Shown here one piece after another: positions 1-9,273 of a stretch of 28,637 nucleotides of DNA. The DNA lies in the NCBI GenBank assembly GCA_902478715.1, contig CABSMC010000028.1, forward strand, positions 1 to 28,637, written 5' to 3'. The stretch is from an uncultured Adlercreutzia sp. Its GTDB lineage: Bacteria; Actinomycetota; Coriobacteriia; Coriobacteriales; Eggerthellaceae. Positions within the stretch are counted from its first letter, which is position 1; every line of letters starts with the position of its first letter. The notes below the pieces were generated by a model that was not told the DNA's origin, did no database searches, and saw only the letters and a list, made by a program, of their open reading frames with translations. Both the position numbers and the translations under genes were made by a program.

Positions 1-18
1 GATGTGTATAAGAGACAG
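1..18. other. Nextera adapter remnant at contig end
   Basis: The window opens with GATGTGTATAAGAGACAG, the Tn5 mosaic end used in Nextera libraries minus its first A. It is a library artefact left on the contig end. Genomic sequence begins at about position 19, and any translation across 1-18 should be discarded. Confidence 0.97.
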
Positions 19-3000
19 GGCCGTACACGTCGGCGAGCCCGCCGGCCGCGGACGACTCGCGCCACACCGGCTGGGCCACGTCGCCGAGCACGGTGGAGTT
101 CACGTACTCCACCAACTCCCAGCGCTCCTGCACGTAGGGGCCGTAGGTGGGCACGGTGCCCCGCCTCAGCCCGAAGGTGCCGAGCGGGGGCGGCTCCTCC
201 CCGGGCGCCCTCGGGCTCGCGAGCGGCGGCCTCAGGCCCACGGCGGCCGGCATCGGCAGCGCCGGGCCCGAGAGCGCCATGGCGCGGCGCTGCTCCCAGG
301 GGGCGAGCCCGGCCGCGGCCAGGGCCTCGGCGTACTTGGGCGCCGGGAAACCGAACGGGGCCGCGCCCAAGGGGGACGCCGGGTCCAGCGCGCCGTCCAG
401 CCACAGCGCCAGGGCGGCCGCAGGGGGACATGCGGCGGCCAGGGCCGCGCAGGCGCCGAGGGCGCCGCCGTAGAGGGCCCACCTGAGGGCCGCCGCGCCG
501 GCGCCCCGGCCGCCGGGCGCGGCGGGGGCGCCGGCCCATCCGGCGAGGGGAGCCTCGGCGCGGACGGCGGCGCGGCGGCCCGACTCAAAGAGCCCCGTCA
601 GCTCATCGGGCGTCCAGCGCGGGGCGACGCGGGTCGGCGACGTCCAGACCGTCTCCTCCAGGGGCTCCTCCGGCGCGCCCAGCCTCACCTGCCTGGGCTC
701 GAGCCACGAGAACCCCTCCTCGCCCACGGCGGTCTCGTTGGTGCGGTACAGGCTCGCCTGGAACACCCGGTTGCCGTCGCCGTCGTAGGTGGCGGCCATG
801 AGCACGCGGCCGCCCTGGCGCACCGCCGCCAGGCGGTTCTCCGCGGCCCAGGCGTACTCCACGGGGTCTTCGCCAGGGGCGCTCTTCTCCACCAGGTTGC
901 CCGCGTCGTCGTAGCTGTAGGTCGTGCGGCCGTCGGGCCCCGCGGCCTCCACGAGCCGGTCGTCATCGTCGTAGGCGAGCTCCGTGCGCTCCAGGACCCC
1001 GGTGCCAAGATCGGTGCGCTCGATGGCCGTGCGGTTGCCGGCGGCGTCCCACTCGTAGGTCTCCAGGGTGCGGGACGGCACCTCCCCGTCGCCCTCGACG
1101 GTCTCCTCGAAGGAGACGAGGCGGTCGTTCCCGTCGTAGGCGTAGCGGCGCGACGTGCGCATCTGGCCGCCGCCGGCGACGGTGGCCAGCGACTCCTCGG
1201 CGACGGGGTTGCCCTCGCCATCCCACTCGTAGGCGAACCACGAGATGGGCTCGCCCTGTGCGTCCAGGTTCTCCAGCCGCAGCAGCTGTCCTTCGGCGTC
1301 GTAGGCGTAGGTGGTGGCCGTCCCGTCGGGGCGCGCGAGGCTCACCGGGCGGTTCTCCTCGTCGTAGGCGTAGGCGTAGGCGCCCTCGGGGGCGTCGACG
1401 GAGACGAGGTTGCCGGCCTCGTCGTAGCCGTAGCCCACCTGGGAGCCGTCGGGGTAGGTCACCGACGCCAGCTGGCCCCGCTCGTCCCAGGCGTACTCGA
1501 TGCGGCGCCCGGCGCCGTCCACCTCGGCGGTGACGCGGCCGAGCTCGTCGCGCTCGACGGTCGCGTCGCCCGCGGCGTCCGAGCGGGCGGTCACCAGTCC
1601 GTTGGCATCGTAGGAGTACAGCACCGCTGCGTCCTCGTCGGCGGAGTAGCCCTTCTGCACGAGGTTGCCCAGCTCGTCCCAATCGTAGCGGGTCTCGCTG
1701 CCGTCGGCGGCGATGGACGCCGTCACCCGGCCGGCGGGGTCGCGCACGAACTGCTCCAGGGCGCCGGAGGGCGACTCCACCGAGACCAGCGACCCCTCGG
1801 CGTCGTAGGCGTACTTGGTCACCCGCCCCAGGGCGTCGGTCACCTGGGCGAGGTTGCCGTCGGCATCGTAGGCGTAGGCCGTCTCGGCGCCCGCGGCGTC
1901 CGTCACCTTCGCCAGCTGCCCGGCGGCGTCCCACTCGTAGGCGGTGCCGTTGCCGTTGCGGTCGATGGCGCCGATGACGCGGCCGGCCGCGTCGTAGGAC
2001 CAGGAGGACGCCCGGCCGAGCGAGTCTGTGGCGCTGGTGAGGTTGCCCGCCAAGTCCCAGGTGTAGGCCGTCTCCGCGCCCGTGGGCGCCGTGCTCGCCG
2101 CCAGGTTGCCGTCGGCGTCCCACCGGTAGGTCGTCGCGTTGCCCCGGGCGTCGGTCTGGGACAGCAGGTTGCCCGCGGCGTCCCATTGGTAGACGCGGCC
2201 CTCCTGGGCGGTGCCGCCCTGGGCCGCCAGGTTGCCCCGGGCGTCCCACGACCAGCTGGCCGTGCGGCCGAGGCTGTCCCTTCGGGCCACGGGCCGGTCG
2301 AGCTCGTCGTAGGAGTATTCCGTGCGCACCCCCGCCGCGTCCGTCTCGGCGGCCAGGTTGCCCGCAGCGTCGTACTCCCGCATGCTCGCGCGCCCGGCGC
2401 CGTCGACGGCCTCGGTCATGCGGTGCAGCGCATCGTAGGCGTACTCCGTGCGGGCTCCCAGGTTGTCGCGGTCCAGGACGGCGTTGCCGGCCTCGTCGTA
2501 GGCGATCTCGCGCACGTAGCCGCGCGGCGTGGTGATGCCCACGAGGCGGTCCAGGGCGTCCCAGCGGTACTCCCAGCGGCCGCCGCCCGGCGTCGTGCGC
2601 ACGGCCACGTTGCCCGCCGCGTCGTACTCGTAGGCCGTCGTCCGCCCGAGGGGGTCGGTCTCCGAGAGCAGGTTGCCCAAGGCATCGTAGCCGTAGGCCG
2701 TGACGACGCCCGCGGCGTCGCGGTGGGACGCGAGGTTGCCCGCGGCGTCCCATTCCCATGCCTCGGCGTTGCCCAGAGGATCGGTGTGGGACACGGGGTT
2801 GCCCTCGCCGTCGTAGGACCACGCGTCACGGGCGCCCCGGGGGCTCACCGCCGCCGCCAGGTTGCCCACGGCGTCCCATTCCAGAACCGTCTCGGTGCCC
2901 AAAGGATCGGTGGCGGAGACGAGGCGGCCCAGCCCGTCGTAGGCGTAGGAGGTGGCGTTGCCCTCCTCGTCCACCGACTCCGTCACGTTGCCCGCCGCGT

Positions 3001-6000
3001 CGTAGGCCCAGCGCCTCACCTGCCCCATGGCGTCGGTGGCGGCGGTCAGGTTGCCGACGGCGTCGTAGGCATAGGTCGTCTCGGCGCCGTCGGCCTCGCG
3101 CGTCTCGCCCGTCAGGTTGCCCCGGGCGTCCCATGCGTAGGCCACCGCCGCCCCCAGAGCGTCCGTGGCGCGGACGAGGTTGCCGGCCGCGTCGTACTCG
3201 TAGGTCGCGGAGGTGCCGTCGTAGTCGGTCTCCGACGCCACCCGGCCCGCCTCGTCGTAGGCGATCTGCGCCCGGCGGCCGGCCGCGTCGGTGGCGGCGG
3301 TCACGTTGCCGGCGGCGTCGTACTCGTAGGTCTCGGTGCGGCCGGCCGCGTCGGTCGTGCGCACGAGGTTGCCCAGGGCGTCGTAGGCGTTCTCGGCCGT
3401 GCGATCCGCGGCGTCGGTGGCGCGCACCAGGTTGCCAGCGAGATCGTACTCCCACGTCTCGCGGGCGCCGTCGGGCCTCACGCGGGCTATTACGCGGCCC
3501 ATGGCGTCGTACTCGTAGGTCGTGGTCCCTCCCCGGGCGTCCGTCGCCCGCACGAGGTTGCCGGCGGCGTCCCAGGCGGCCTCGCGGCGGTTGCCCGCCT
3601 CGTCGGTCACCGCCACGGGGTTGCCGGCCGTATCGTACTCGCAGCGGGTCTTGCCGCCCAGGGCGTCGGTCCGCTCCGTCACGGCCCCGAACGCGTCGTA
3701 GGCGCAGGAGGTCGTGAACCCGCGGGCGTCCGTCTGGCTCGCGAGGTTGCCCAGGGCGTCGTAGGCGTAGCTCGTCGTCGCCCCCGCCGCGTCGGTCTCG
3801 GTTACCGGGCGCCCTGCGGCGTCGTAGGTCCACGACGCTAGGGGCCCTTCCGCGTCCGACAGGCCGGAGAGGTTGCCGGCGGCGTCCCATTCGAACTCGT
3901 AGGCCCGCCCGGCCGGGTCGGTGGCCCGCGCCATATTGCCGGCCCCGTCGTAGGCAAACGTCCAGGCGCCCCCGGGCTCGGCCACGCCCGTGACGCGGCC
4001 GGCGGCGCTGTAGGAGTAGGTGGTGGCGGCTCCCAGCGCGTCGGTATGGGACGCCTGCCGGCCGCCCGGCTCCCACGCCGTCTCCTCGCGGCCGCCGTCG
4101 GGGCGCACCGTGGCGGCGAGCAGGCCGGCGGCGCTGTACTCGTAGGCGGTGGCGTTGCCCAGGGCGTCGCGGTACTCCAGGGGGATGCCGTAGGTGTCGT
4201 CGTAGGCGGCGGTCTCCACGGCACCGTCGGGGCTTTCCACCCGAACGACGTTGCCGCGCTCGTCGTAGGCGTAGCGCGTGACCGCGCCCAAAGGGTTCGT
4301 CTCGGCCACGAGGCGGTCGCGCTTGTCGTAGGCGTAGCGCCAGACGGCCCCGCTCGGGTCCGTCTGGGATGTGAGGTTGCCCGCGACGTCGTAGGCGTAG
4401 CGCGTCACGCCGCCGGCCGCGTCGGTCATCGAGGCGATGTTGTAGGCGCCGTCGTAGGAGAACGACGTCTTGTGCCCGGCGGCGTCGGTCGCGGAGAGCA
4501 CGAAGCCCATGGCGTCCACCTGGTAGGCGGTGTAGGCGCCCGCGGCGTCCCGCTCGCCCACGAGGCGCCCCATGGCGTCGTAGACCCATTTGCGCGTATG
4601 GCCCGCCGGGTCGGTCTCGGCCACCTTGCGCCCCATGGCGTCCCAGGCGTAGGTCGTCTTTCCTGCGGCCGTGGTCTTCGCCACGAGGTTCGCTCCCGAC
4701 CAGGCGTAGCTCTCGCGCACGCCGTCGGCGTCGGTGGCGGAGGTGAGCCGGTTCAGGCCGTCGTAGGTGTAGGTGGTCGTGCCCGAGGCGGGGCTCGTTT
4801 CGGTGAGCAGGTTGCCCTTGGCGTCGTAGGTCCAGCGTGTGGTGGCGCCGTCGGGGTCGGTGCGGCTCGTCATGCGGCCGCGGCCGTCCCAGGTCATGCG
4901 CGTCACGTGGCCGTCGGGGCTCGTAGCCGAGGTCATGTGCCCGGCCGCGTCGTAGGCGTAGGTGCCGTCCTCGTCGGAGATGAGGGTGTTGTTAGCCCCG
5001 TAGGCGCGCGACACCTTGGAGCCGTCGGGGTACTCAATGGCCGTCGTGCGCCCGCGGCTGTCGTAGCGGTAGGTGGTGGTGCGCCCGGCCGCGTCGGTCG
5101 CGCGGGTGAGGCCGCTGCCGTAGGCGATGGTGTTCGCACGGCCCGCCAAGTCGATCTGCTTCACCACCCGGTTCGCGGAATCGTAGGTGTTCTGCACCAC
5201 GCGGCGGCCGTTGGCGTCGTACCAGGCGGTCATGCGCCCCGCGGCGTCGTACTCGTAGCGCACCTTGCGCCCGGCCGCGTCGGTGAAGCTCGTCAGGTTT
5301 CCCGCCCCGTCGTAGCCGTAGCCCAGCTTCGCCCCGCCCGGCAGCGCGATGGCCGTGACGAGGCCCTGGCTGTTGCAGGTGACGGCGAACCTCGTCCCCG
5401 CCGGGGACGTGACGGCGGCGATGCGGCCGGAGCCGTCGCGCTCGATTTTGGTGGCCGCGCCGGAGGCCGCTACCACTTCCGTGAGCCGTCCGTAGCAGTC
5501 GAACTTCCGGACGGTGCCCTCGCTATCGGCGACCTCCCAGCGGTAGAGCGTGGCGCTGCCGCTCTTGTAGGGGATCTTCCGGAGCGCGAGGCCCTCCTCC
5601 GCGTGCGCCCTGAAGCCGCCCTTGCCGTCGGCGTCGAACCAGAGGGTCTTCCCGTCTCCCGCCGAGTACACGGCGGCCCCGTTCGCCTGCAGCCCCAGGC
5701 TCTCCTCCCAGGCGAAGCTCCAGTTGCGCCCGAAGGCCGACAGGTACCCGTCGCCCTGGGCGTTGTAGGTCCGCGAGAGGGCGAAGTCGCCGCCGAGGTC
5801 GGGCACGGAGGCGTCGGTGGCCTCCAGGATGAAGTTGCCCGTGTTCAGGTTGACGGGCTCGAAGCCGTACTCGCAGTGCTTCCCGCGCCCCATGAGGGCC
5901 GAGTCGATGCGCTTCTTCTGGGTGTCGGTCAGCTGCTTGGGGTTGTAGGCCGCCGTGGTTTTCGGGTTGCGCACGAAGATGGTGTTGCCGCCCACCACGA

Positions 6001-8599
6001 GCGTGTCCTGCACCCGGTTGTCGCGGGCCAGCGTGTTCAGGGTGACGCCGTAGTGGGCGGCGATGGAGGGCAGCGTGTCCTTGACGGTGGCGCGGTAGAT
6101 GAGGAAGCTGTCCGTCTCCACGAGCTTCCCCGAGCTGCCGTTCGCGGCGGCCCGCGCGCGGATCTTGTAGCTGGTGTTGTAGGCGAGGCCCCCGAACAGC
6201 TTGCTCTGCCAGTTCGAGAGCTTGTCGCGGTACTTCGTGCCGTTCGGGACCGACTTCTCCCATTCCGAGCTGTCGGGGTACTTGTAGCTGCGGCTGGCGT
6301 AGGCCACGCCCGCGTCGCCCTTGCCCACCAGCTCGTAGGCCACCATGGACCGGGGCCGCGCCACGCCGTCGGCGAAGACGCCGTCGAACTGCAGCTTGCC
6401 GGAGAGGTCCGCCTCGGTCACCGTGCGCAGGTTGATGGTGGTGGCGTTCAGCGAGACGGACTCGCTCACCGGGTCGGGCACCTCCCAGTCGATCTCCAGC
6501 GAGGGCGGGTTGTCGGAATAGCGGTGGTCGAACAGCTCGCACTGCATCCAGCGCTCGTCGGTGGCCTTCACGCACAGGCCCTGCTGCTTCCACAGGCCCT
6601 GCACCCAATTGTTCACGGGCTCGCGCACGTCCCAGCTGAGATAGCCCTTGGACGACCGCGCGTTCTGCGATGTGATGAACTCGTGGCCCATGGACCTCTG
6701 GCTGTTCCAGGTGATCTCCTTGAAGTCCCAGTCGCCCTTGTTGCGGTACAGCCCGAACACCGTGGCGCCGCCCGAGTAGCGCGTGCGCTGGTGCAGCTTA
6801 AGCTCGGCGCGCTTGATGAGCGCCTCGTCCATGATGTTGCCGAAGTCGTAGTTGATGTCCAGGTAGACGCGGGTCATGCCGAGGCCCTCGCCGCCGCGGT
6901 AGTCGCCGGTGCCCGTGGCGTCGCCGTCGTCGTAGCCGGCGTACTGGTAGTTGTTCTCGCCCACCCAGATGTTCGGGGCCAGCTGCTCCACGGAGGTGAG
7001 CCGCATGGCGGTGGTGGCGATGTCGATGGTCGGGTCGATGCGCACGGGGTAGGCGCGCTCGGGGGCGGAGAGCCACTCCCAGTTCGCGTTCACCGCGGCG
7101 ACGGGCGCGCCGTCGGCCGCCTCCTCCAGGGAGAGCGAGAGCGTGTTGTCGACGGCCTCGGCGGCGTCGGTGGCGATGGGCGCGGCCAGCGAGAGCACCT
7201 CGCGGCCGGGCTGGCCGCCCTCGGTCTTCTCGCGGACGACGACGGTGCCGCCCTCCAGGGACACCTCCAGATCGTCATCCGCCTCGATGCGGGTGCGCAT
7301 GGGGAAGGGCTCCACGGGGCGCGCAAGGACGATGTCCTCCTTCACCAGGGAGCCGACGAGGGTGTACTGGTAGTCGACCCCGGGGAGCACCTCGGTGTAG
7401 CGGATGGCGTTGCCCTCGGCCACCGACGCCGTGAACGCGCCGCCCTCCGGCACGAGGCGCACGCGGTGGCCGTCCTTCTCGATGGCGATGCCCTCCTCGC
7501 CCATGGCGGCGGGGATGGCTATCGAGCCCTCGCCGGACTTGGGCGCGTACACCGTGGAGGGGTCGACTTCGGCCTCAGCCGCGCATGAGCCGTCGTCTCC
7601 CCCGAGGTACAGGGCGACGGCCCCCTCGGCGTCGGCGTCCGTTGCGCCGCCGGCGAGCAGGGAGGCCGCGAGCTCCAGCGGGCCGTCCGGCTCCTCGATG
7701 GGGATGAGCGTGTTGTCGATGGGCCGTGCCTCGCCCTCCTCGTCGACGTAGGCCGTCGCGGCGCCGCCGATGACGGTGCGGTACTCCGTGTCCGACAGCC
7801 GGTAGACGGTGGCGCCGTCGCCGGTGGAGACGAGCTCGCCCTCGGGCTCCGGCTCGTCGTAGTAGTCGGCGGGGGCGTTGAGGATCGCGTAGGGGTCGGG
7901 AGCGTCCTCCGCGGCGTCGCCTCCGGCGGCATCGCCGTCGCCGGGCCCGGGAGCGCCGGCATCGCCGGGCGCCGCGTCCCCGCCGTCCGACGCCGCGGCT
8001 CCCCCGTCGCGTGCGTCGGCGTCCGGGCCGCCCGGCGCGATCGGCTCGCCTGCGGCAGGGTCCTCCTCGGCGGAGTCGGCGTCCGTCCCGTCGGGCTCTT
8101 CCGCGGCGGTCGCCTCGAGCGACGGCGCTTCCCGGCCCTCGACGCCCCGGGCCTCGCCCTCCTCGACCGCTTGCGCCTCGGGAGCGCCCTCCCCGCTACG
8201 CAGCTCGTCGGCGTAGGCCGCGATCCCGTCGCCCAAGAGGGAGAACGCCAGCAAGAACGCCATGAGACAGCACAGCGCTTTCTGCCCCGTCTTGCCATAC
8301 CGCGCGCTCCCCGATTTCGGCGTCGCGTCATCAAGCCGTGGCGCGGCTGGCAGTTCCTTCTGACGAGGAGATACGCTTTTTATGACCTTACGTACCGCTA
8401 ACCCCACGAAAATGGTAGTGCATAATATTCCCGCGGTGACGGAGACTGCACGTACAAGGAGAATCGCACCGGAAAGCCCCCGCGAAGGAACGAGCCATTT
8501 CCAGGCAAGCATCCCTCCGACAAGGCCGACACATGCTGCAACGAGCACGCCTGCAAGCCAATAGACAAGTATAGTTCTTGCTACTTTTCCCGCACTCAT
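1..8599 (-). CDS. Giant membrane-anchored Rhs/YD-repeat protein, LysM-containing, 3' end missing
   Basis: The minus frame with codons starting at 8599 stays open to the contig edge (about 2,860 residues before the adapter). It is a Rhs/WapA-type surface or polymorphic-toxin protein. Domains in order: two hydrophobic segments (about residues 8-32 and 42-66); a third, signal-peptide-like segment (about 95-117, ending AYADE); an acidic Ala/Pro/Gly-rich linker; a DNRLRE-like beta domain (about 545-705); a LysM-like segment (about 830-875, AAHYGVTLNTLARDN); a DUF6531-like Rhs entry motif (about 905-945, PVNLNTGNF); then about 70 YD/WD repeats of about 21 residues (1090-2600, YDAAGNL type). The last part holds another hydrophobic helix (about 2705-2740) and ends before the usual Rhs core and any C-terminal toxin. 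ATG 8599 was chosen for its GAGGA site and the promoter 70 bases upstream. ATG 8653 in frame upstream lacks a ribosome site; the internal ATG of the signal-like segment would lack a basic n-region. The start is inferred; the family is clear. Confidence 0.9.
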   Translation of the reverse strand, partial: MSAGKVARTILVYWLAGVLVAACVGLVGGMLAWKWLVPSRGLSGAILLVRAVSVTAGILCTTIFVGLAVRKVIKSVSPRQKELPAAPRLDDATPKSGSARYGKTGQKALCCLMAFLLAFSLLGDGIAAYADELRSGEGAPEAQAVEEGEARGVEGREAPSLEATAAEEPDGTDADSAEEDPAAGEPIAPGGPDADARDGGAAASDGGDAAPGDAGAPGPGDGDAAGGDAAEDAPDPYAILNAPADYYDEPEPEGELVSTGDGATVYRLSDTEYRTVIGGAATAYVDEEGEARPIDNTLIPIEEPDGPLELAASLLAGGATDADAEGAVALYLGGDDGSCAAEAEVDPSTVYAPKSGEGSIAIPAAMGEEGIAIEKDGHRVRLVPEGGAFTASVAEGNAIRYTEVLPGVDYQYTLVGSLVKEDIVLARPVEPFPMRTRIEADDDLEVSLEGGTVVVREKTEGGQPGREVLSLAAPIATDAAEAVDNTLSLSLEEAADGAPVAAVNANWEWLSAPERAYPVRIDPTIDIATTAMRLTSVEQLAPNIWVGENNYQYAGYDDGDATGTGDYRGGEGLGMTRVYLDINYDFGNIMDEALIKRAELKLHQRTRYSGGATVFGLYRNKGDWDFKEITWNSQRSMGHEFITSQNARSSKGYLSWDVREPVNNWVQGLWKQQGLCVKATDERWMQCELFDHRYSDNPPSLEIDWEVPDPVSESVSLNATTINLRTVTEADLSGKLQFDGVFADGVARPRSMVAYELVGKGDAGVAYASRSYKYPDSSEWEKSVPNGTKYRDKLSNWQSKLFGGLAYNTSYKIRARAAANGSSGKLVETDSFLIYRATVKDTLPSIAAHYGVTLNTLARDNRVQDTLVVGGNTIFVRNPKTTAAYNPKQLTDTQKKRIDSALMGRGKHCEYGFEPVNLNTGNFILEATDASVPDLGGDFALSRTYNAQGDGYLSAFGRNWSFAWEESLGLQANGAAVYSAGDGKTLWFDADGKGGFRAHAEEGLALRKIPYKSGSATLYRWEVADSEGTVRKFDCYGRLTEVVAASGAATKIERDGSGRIAAVTSPAGTRFAVTCNSQGLVTAIALPGGAKLGYGYDGAGNLTSFTDAAGRKVRYEYDAAGRMTAWYDANGRRVVQNTYDSANRVVKQIDLAGRANTIAYGSGLTRATDAAGRTTTYRYDSRGRTTAIEYPDGSKVSRAYGANNTLISDEDGTYAYDAAGHMTSATSPDGHVTRMTWDGRGRMTSRTDPDGATTRWTYDAKGNLLTETSPASGTTTYTYDGLNRLTSATDADGVRESYAWSGANLVAKTTAAGKTTYAWDAMGRKVAETDPAGHTRKWVYDAMGRLVGERDAAGAYTAYQVDAMGFVLSATDAAGHKTSFSYDGAYNIASMTDAAGGVTRYAYDVAGNLTSQTDPSGAVWRYAYDKRDRLVAETNPLGAVTRYAYDERGNVVRVESPDGAVETAAYDDTYGIPLEYRDALGNATAYEYSAAGLLAATVRPDGGREETAWEPGGRQASHTDALGAATTYSYSAAGRVTGVAEPGGAWTFAYDGAGNMARATDPAGRAYEFEWDAAGNLSGLSDAEGPLASWTYDAAGRPVTETDAAGATTSYAYDALGNLASQTDARGFTTSCAYDAFGAVTERTDALGGKTRCEYDTAGNPVAVTDEAGNRREAAWDAAGNLVRATDARGGTTTYEYDAMGRVIARVRPDGARETWEYDLAGNLVRATDAADRTAENAYDALGNLVRTTDAAGRTETYEYDAAGNVTAATDAAGRRAQIAYDEAGRVASETDYDGTSATYEYDAAGNLVRATDALGAAVAYAWDARGNLTGETREADGAETTYAYDAVGNLTAATDAMGQVRRWAYDAAGNVTESVDEEGNATSYAYDGLGRLVSATDPLGTETVLEWDAVGNLAAAVSPRGARDAWSYDGEGNPVSHTDPLGNAEAWEWDAAGNLASHRDAAGVVTAYGYDALGNLLSETDPLGRTTAYEYDAAGNVAVRTTPGGGRWEYRWDALDRLVGITTPRGYVREIAYDEAGNAVLDRDNLGARTEYAYDALHRMTEAVDGAGRASMREYDAAGNLAAETDAAGVRTEYSYDELDRPVARRDSLGRTASWSWDARGNLAAQGGTAQEGRVYQWDAAGNLLSQTDARGNATTYRWDADGNLAASTAPTGAETAYTWDLAGNLTSATDSLGRASSWSYDAAGRVIGAIDRNGNGTAYEWDAAGQLAKVTDAAGAETAYAYDADGNLAQVTDALGRVTKYAYDAEGSLVSVESPSGALEQFVRDPAGRVTASIAADGSETRYDWDELGNLVQKGYSADEDAAVLYSYDANGLVTARSDAAGDATVERDELGRVTAEVDGAGRRIEYAWDERGQLASVTYPDGSQVGYGYDEAGNLVSVDAPEGAYAYAYDEENRPVSLARPDGTATTYAYDAEGQLLRLENLDAQGEPISWFAYEWDGEGNPVAEESLATVAGGGQMRTSRRYAYDGNDRLVSFEETVEGDGEVPSRTLETYEWDAAGNRTAIERTDLGTGVLERTELAYDDDDRLVEAAGPDGRTTYSYDDAGNLVEKSAPGEDPVEYAWAAENRLAAVRQGGRVLMAATYDGDGNRVFQASLYRTNETAVGEEGFSWLEPRQVRLGAPEEPLEETVWTSPTRVAPRWTPDELTGLFESGRRAAVRAEAPLAGWAGAPAAPGGRGAGAAALRWALYGGALGACAALAAACPPAAALALWLDGALDPASPLGAAPFGFPAPKYAEALAAAGLAPWEQRRAMALSGPALPMPAAVGLRPPLASPRAPGEEPPPLGTFGLRRGTVPTYGPYVQERWELVEYVNSTVLGDVAQPVWRESSAAGGLADVYGPVSYTH
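800..5330 (-). repeat. YD/WD tandem repeat array inside the Rhs protein
   Basis: About 70 tandem units of roughly 63 bases encode the YD-repeat shell, with recurring YDAAGNL, WDAAGN and TDAAGR motifs. In the Rhs family such repeats form a beta-cage around the C-terminal segment. The DNA repeats are diverged at the nucleotide level, so slippage is less likely than in exact repeats, but short-read assembly across them deserves caution. Confidence 0.9.
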
Positions 8600-8675
8600 G
8601 CCCGCCGTCCTCGCCGATCCTCGATCATCGCTGTTTCTCTCTCGCACGATCATAGTTTGATTGCTAACTATTTTC

Positions 8676-8704
8676 GTTATATATCTAAATAGACTTTAGT
8701 GCAA
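8676..8704 (-). promoter_or_regulatory. Sigma-70 type promoter for the Rhs gene
   Basis: On the minus strand TTGCAC (8704-8699) and TATAAC (8681-8676) are separated by 17 bases. Transcription would begin near 8669, leaving a leader of about 70 bases before ATG 8599. The flanking region 8600-8942 is markedly more AT-rich than the coding DNA and contains no gene I can support. Confidence 0.65.
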
Positions 8705-8870
8705 GAGAAAATTATCGTGCATCGTGCTTTCGTTAGCGAGTTTTCCCTGGTAGGAAGATTGTTATTAATTTGTAATTGATTTACCCTTTTTTACTATTGA
8801 ACTTCTATTGCCAGGGTATTTTGATAGGCAAATCAGAGGATTCGAGAGCGCCAACTTTGAAATGCTCGAC

Positions 8871-8915
8871 AAAAAGGAAGCGCTCCAGCCTTCTGACCGG
8901 AGCGCTTCCTTTTTT
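8871..8915 (-). terminator. Rho-independent terminator, bidirectional form, after the XRE gene
   Basis: Perfect 11-bp arms GGAAGCGCTCC (8876-8886) and GGAGCGCTTCC (8899-8909) enclose a 12-base loop, with A5 on the left and T6 on the right. It lies 28 bases past the XRE stop, so it closes the maturase-peptide-DUF2975-XRE unit. It would also work on the plus strand. Confidence 0.9.
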
Positions 8916-8942
8916 GTCCGTATTAAATTGTGTGGAGACGAA

Positions 8943-9263
8943 TTAGTTGGCCACGTTCACAGGGGTGCGGGAGACGGCGCCGATGGGCTTGCGGGCCGGC
9001 TCCTCGATGGGGCGGTTGATGATGGCGTCCAGCTCGACGGCCTCATCGGTGCCCGGCTCGGGGGAAACGTACTCAAACAGGTCGCCCGGCTGGCACTGGA
9101 GCACTTCGCAAATGCGCTCCATGGTGGAGAAACGCACGGCCTTGATGTGACCGCGACGCATGCGCGAAATGTTCACCGGCGAGATGTCGATGCGCTGGGA
9201 AAGCTCGTTGACGGACATCTTGCGATCCGCCATCACTCGGTCGAGACGAGGAATAATAGGCAT
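8943..9263 (-). CDS. XRE-family HTH regulator (YozG-like), partner of DUF2975
   Basis: This 106-residue protein begins MPIIPRLDRVMADRKMSVN and holds a Cro/CI-type helix-turn-helix over about residues 10-62 (LSQRIDISPVNISRMRRG, then ICEVLQCQPGDLFEYV). Such short XRE proteins are DNA-binding regulators and are very often paired with DUF2975 membrane proteins, as here. A longer reading from 9314 is open, but ATG 9263 has a GGGAG site 6 bases upstream and begins at the conserved family start. The gap to the DUF2975 stop is 10 bases, so the two are co-transcribed and probably translationally linked. The C-terminal 45 residues are a proline- and acid-rich tail outside the HTH fold. Its targets are not visible; autoregulation of this operon is a reasonable guess. 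Confidence 0.88.
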   Translation of the reverse strand: MPIIPRLDRVMADRKMSVNELSQRIDISPVNISRMRRGHIKAVRFSTMERICEVLQCQPGDLFEYVSPEPGTDEAVELDAIINRPIEEPARKPIGAVSRTPVNVAN

Positions 9264-9273
9264 ATCAGCTCCC

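Noticed and set aside
2..3841. 1,279-codon plus-strand ORF
   Set aside because: It starts in the Nextera adapter and is the antisense of the YD repeats; the minus frame gives clear YDAAGN repeats while this one gives only Val/Gly/Arg-rich sequence.
963..4589. Long minus-strand ORFs with LRRRGQPR-like repeats
   Set aside because: Out-of-frame readings of the same YD repeats; their ends and frames do not match the continuous frame beginning at 8599.
800..5330. CRISPR-like regular repeats
   Set aside because: The 63-base period is coding, the repeats are diverged, and there are no spacers.
4046..7588. 1,180-codon plus-strand ORF
   Set aside because: Antisense shadow of the Rhs gene; no ribosome site, no domain, low-complexity composition.
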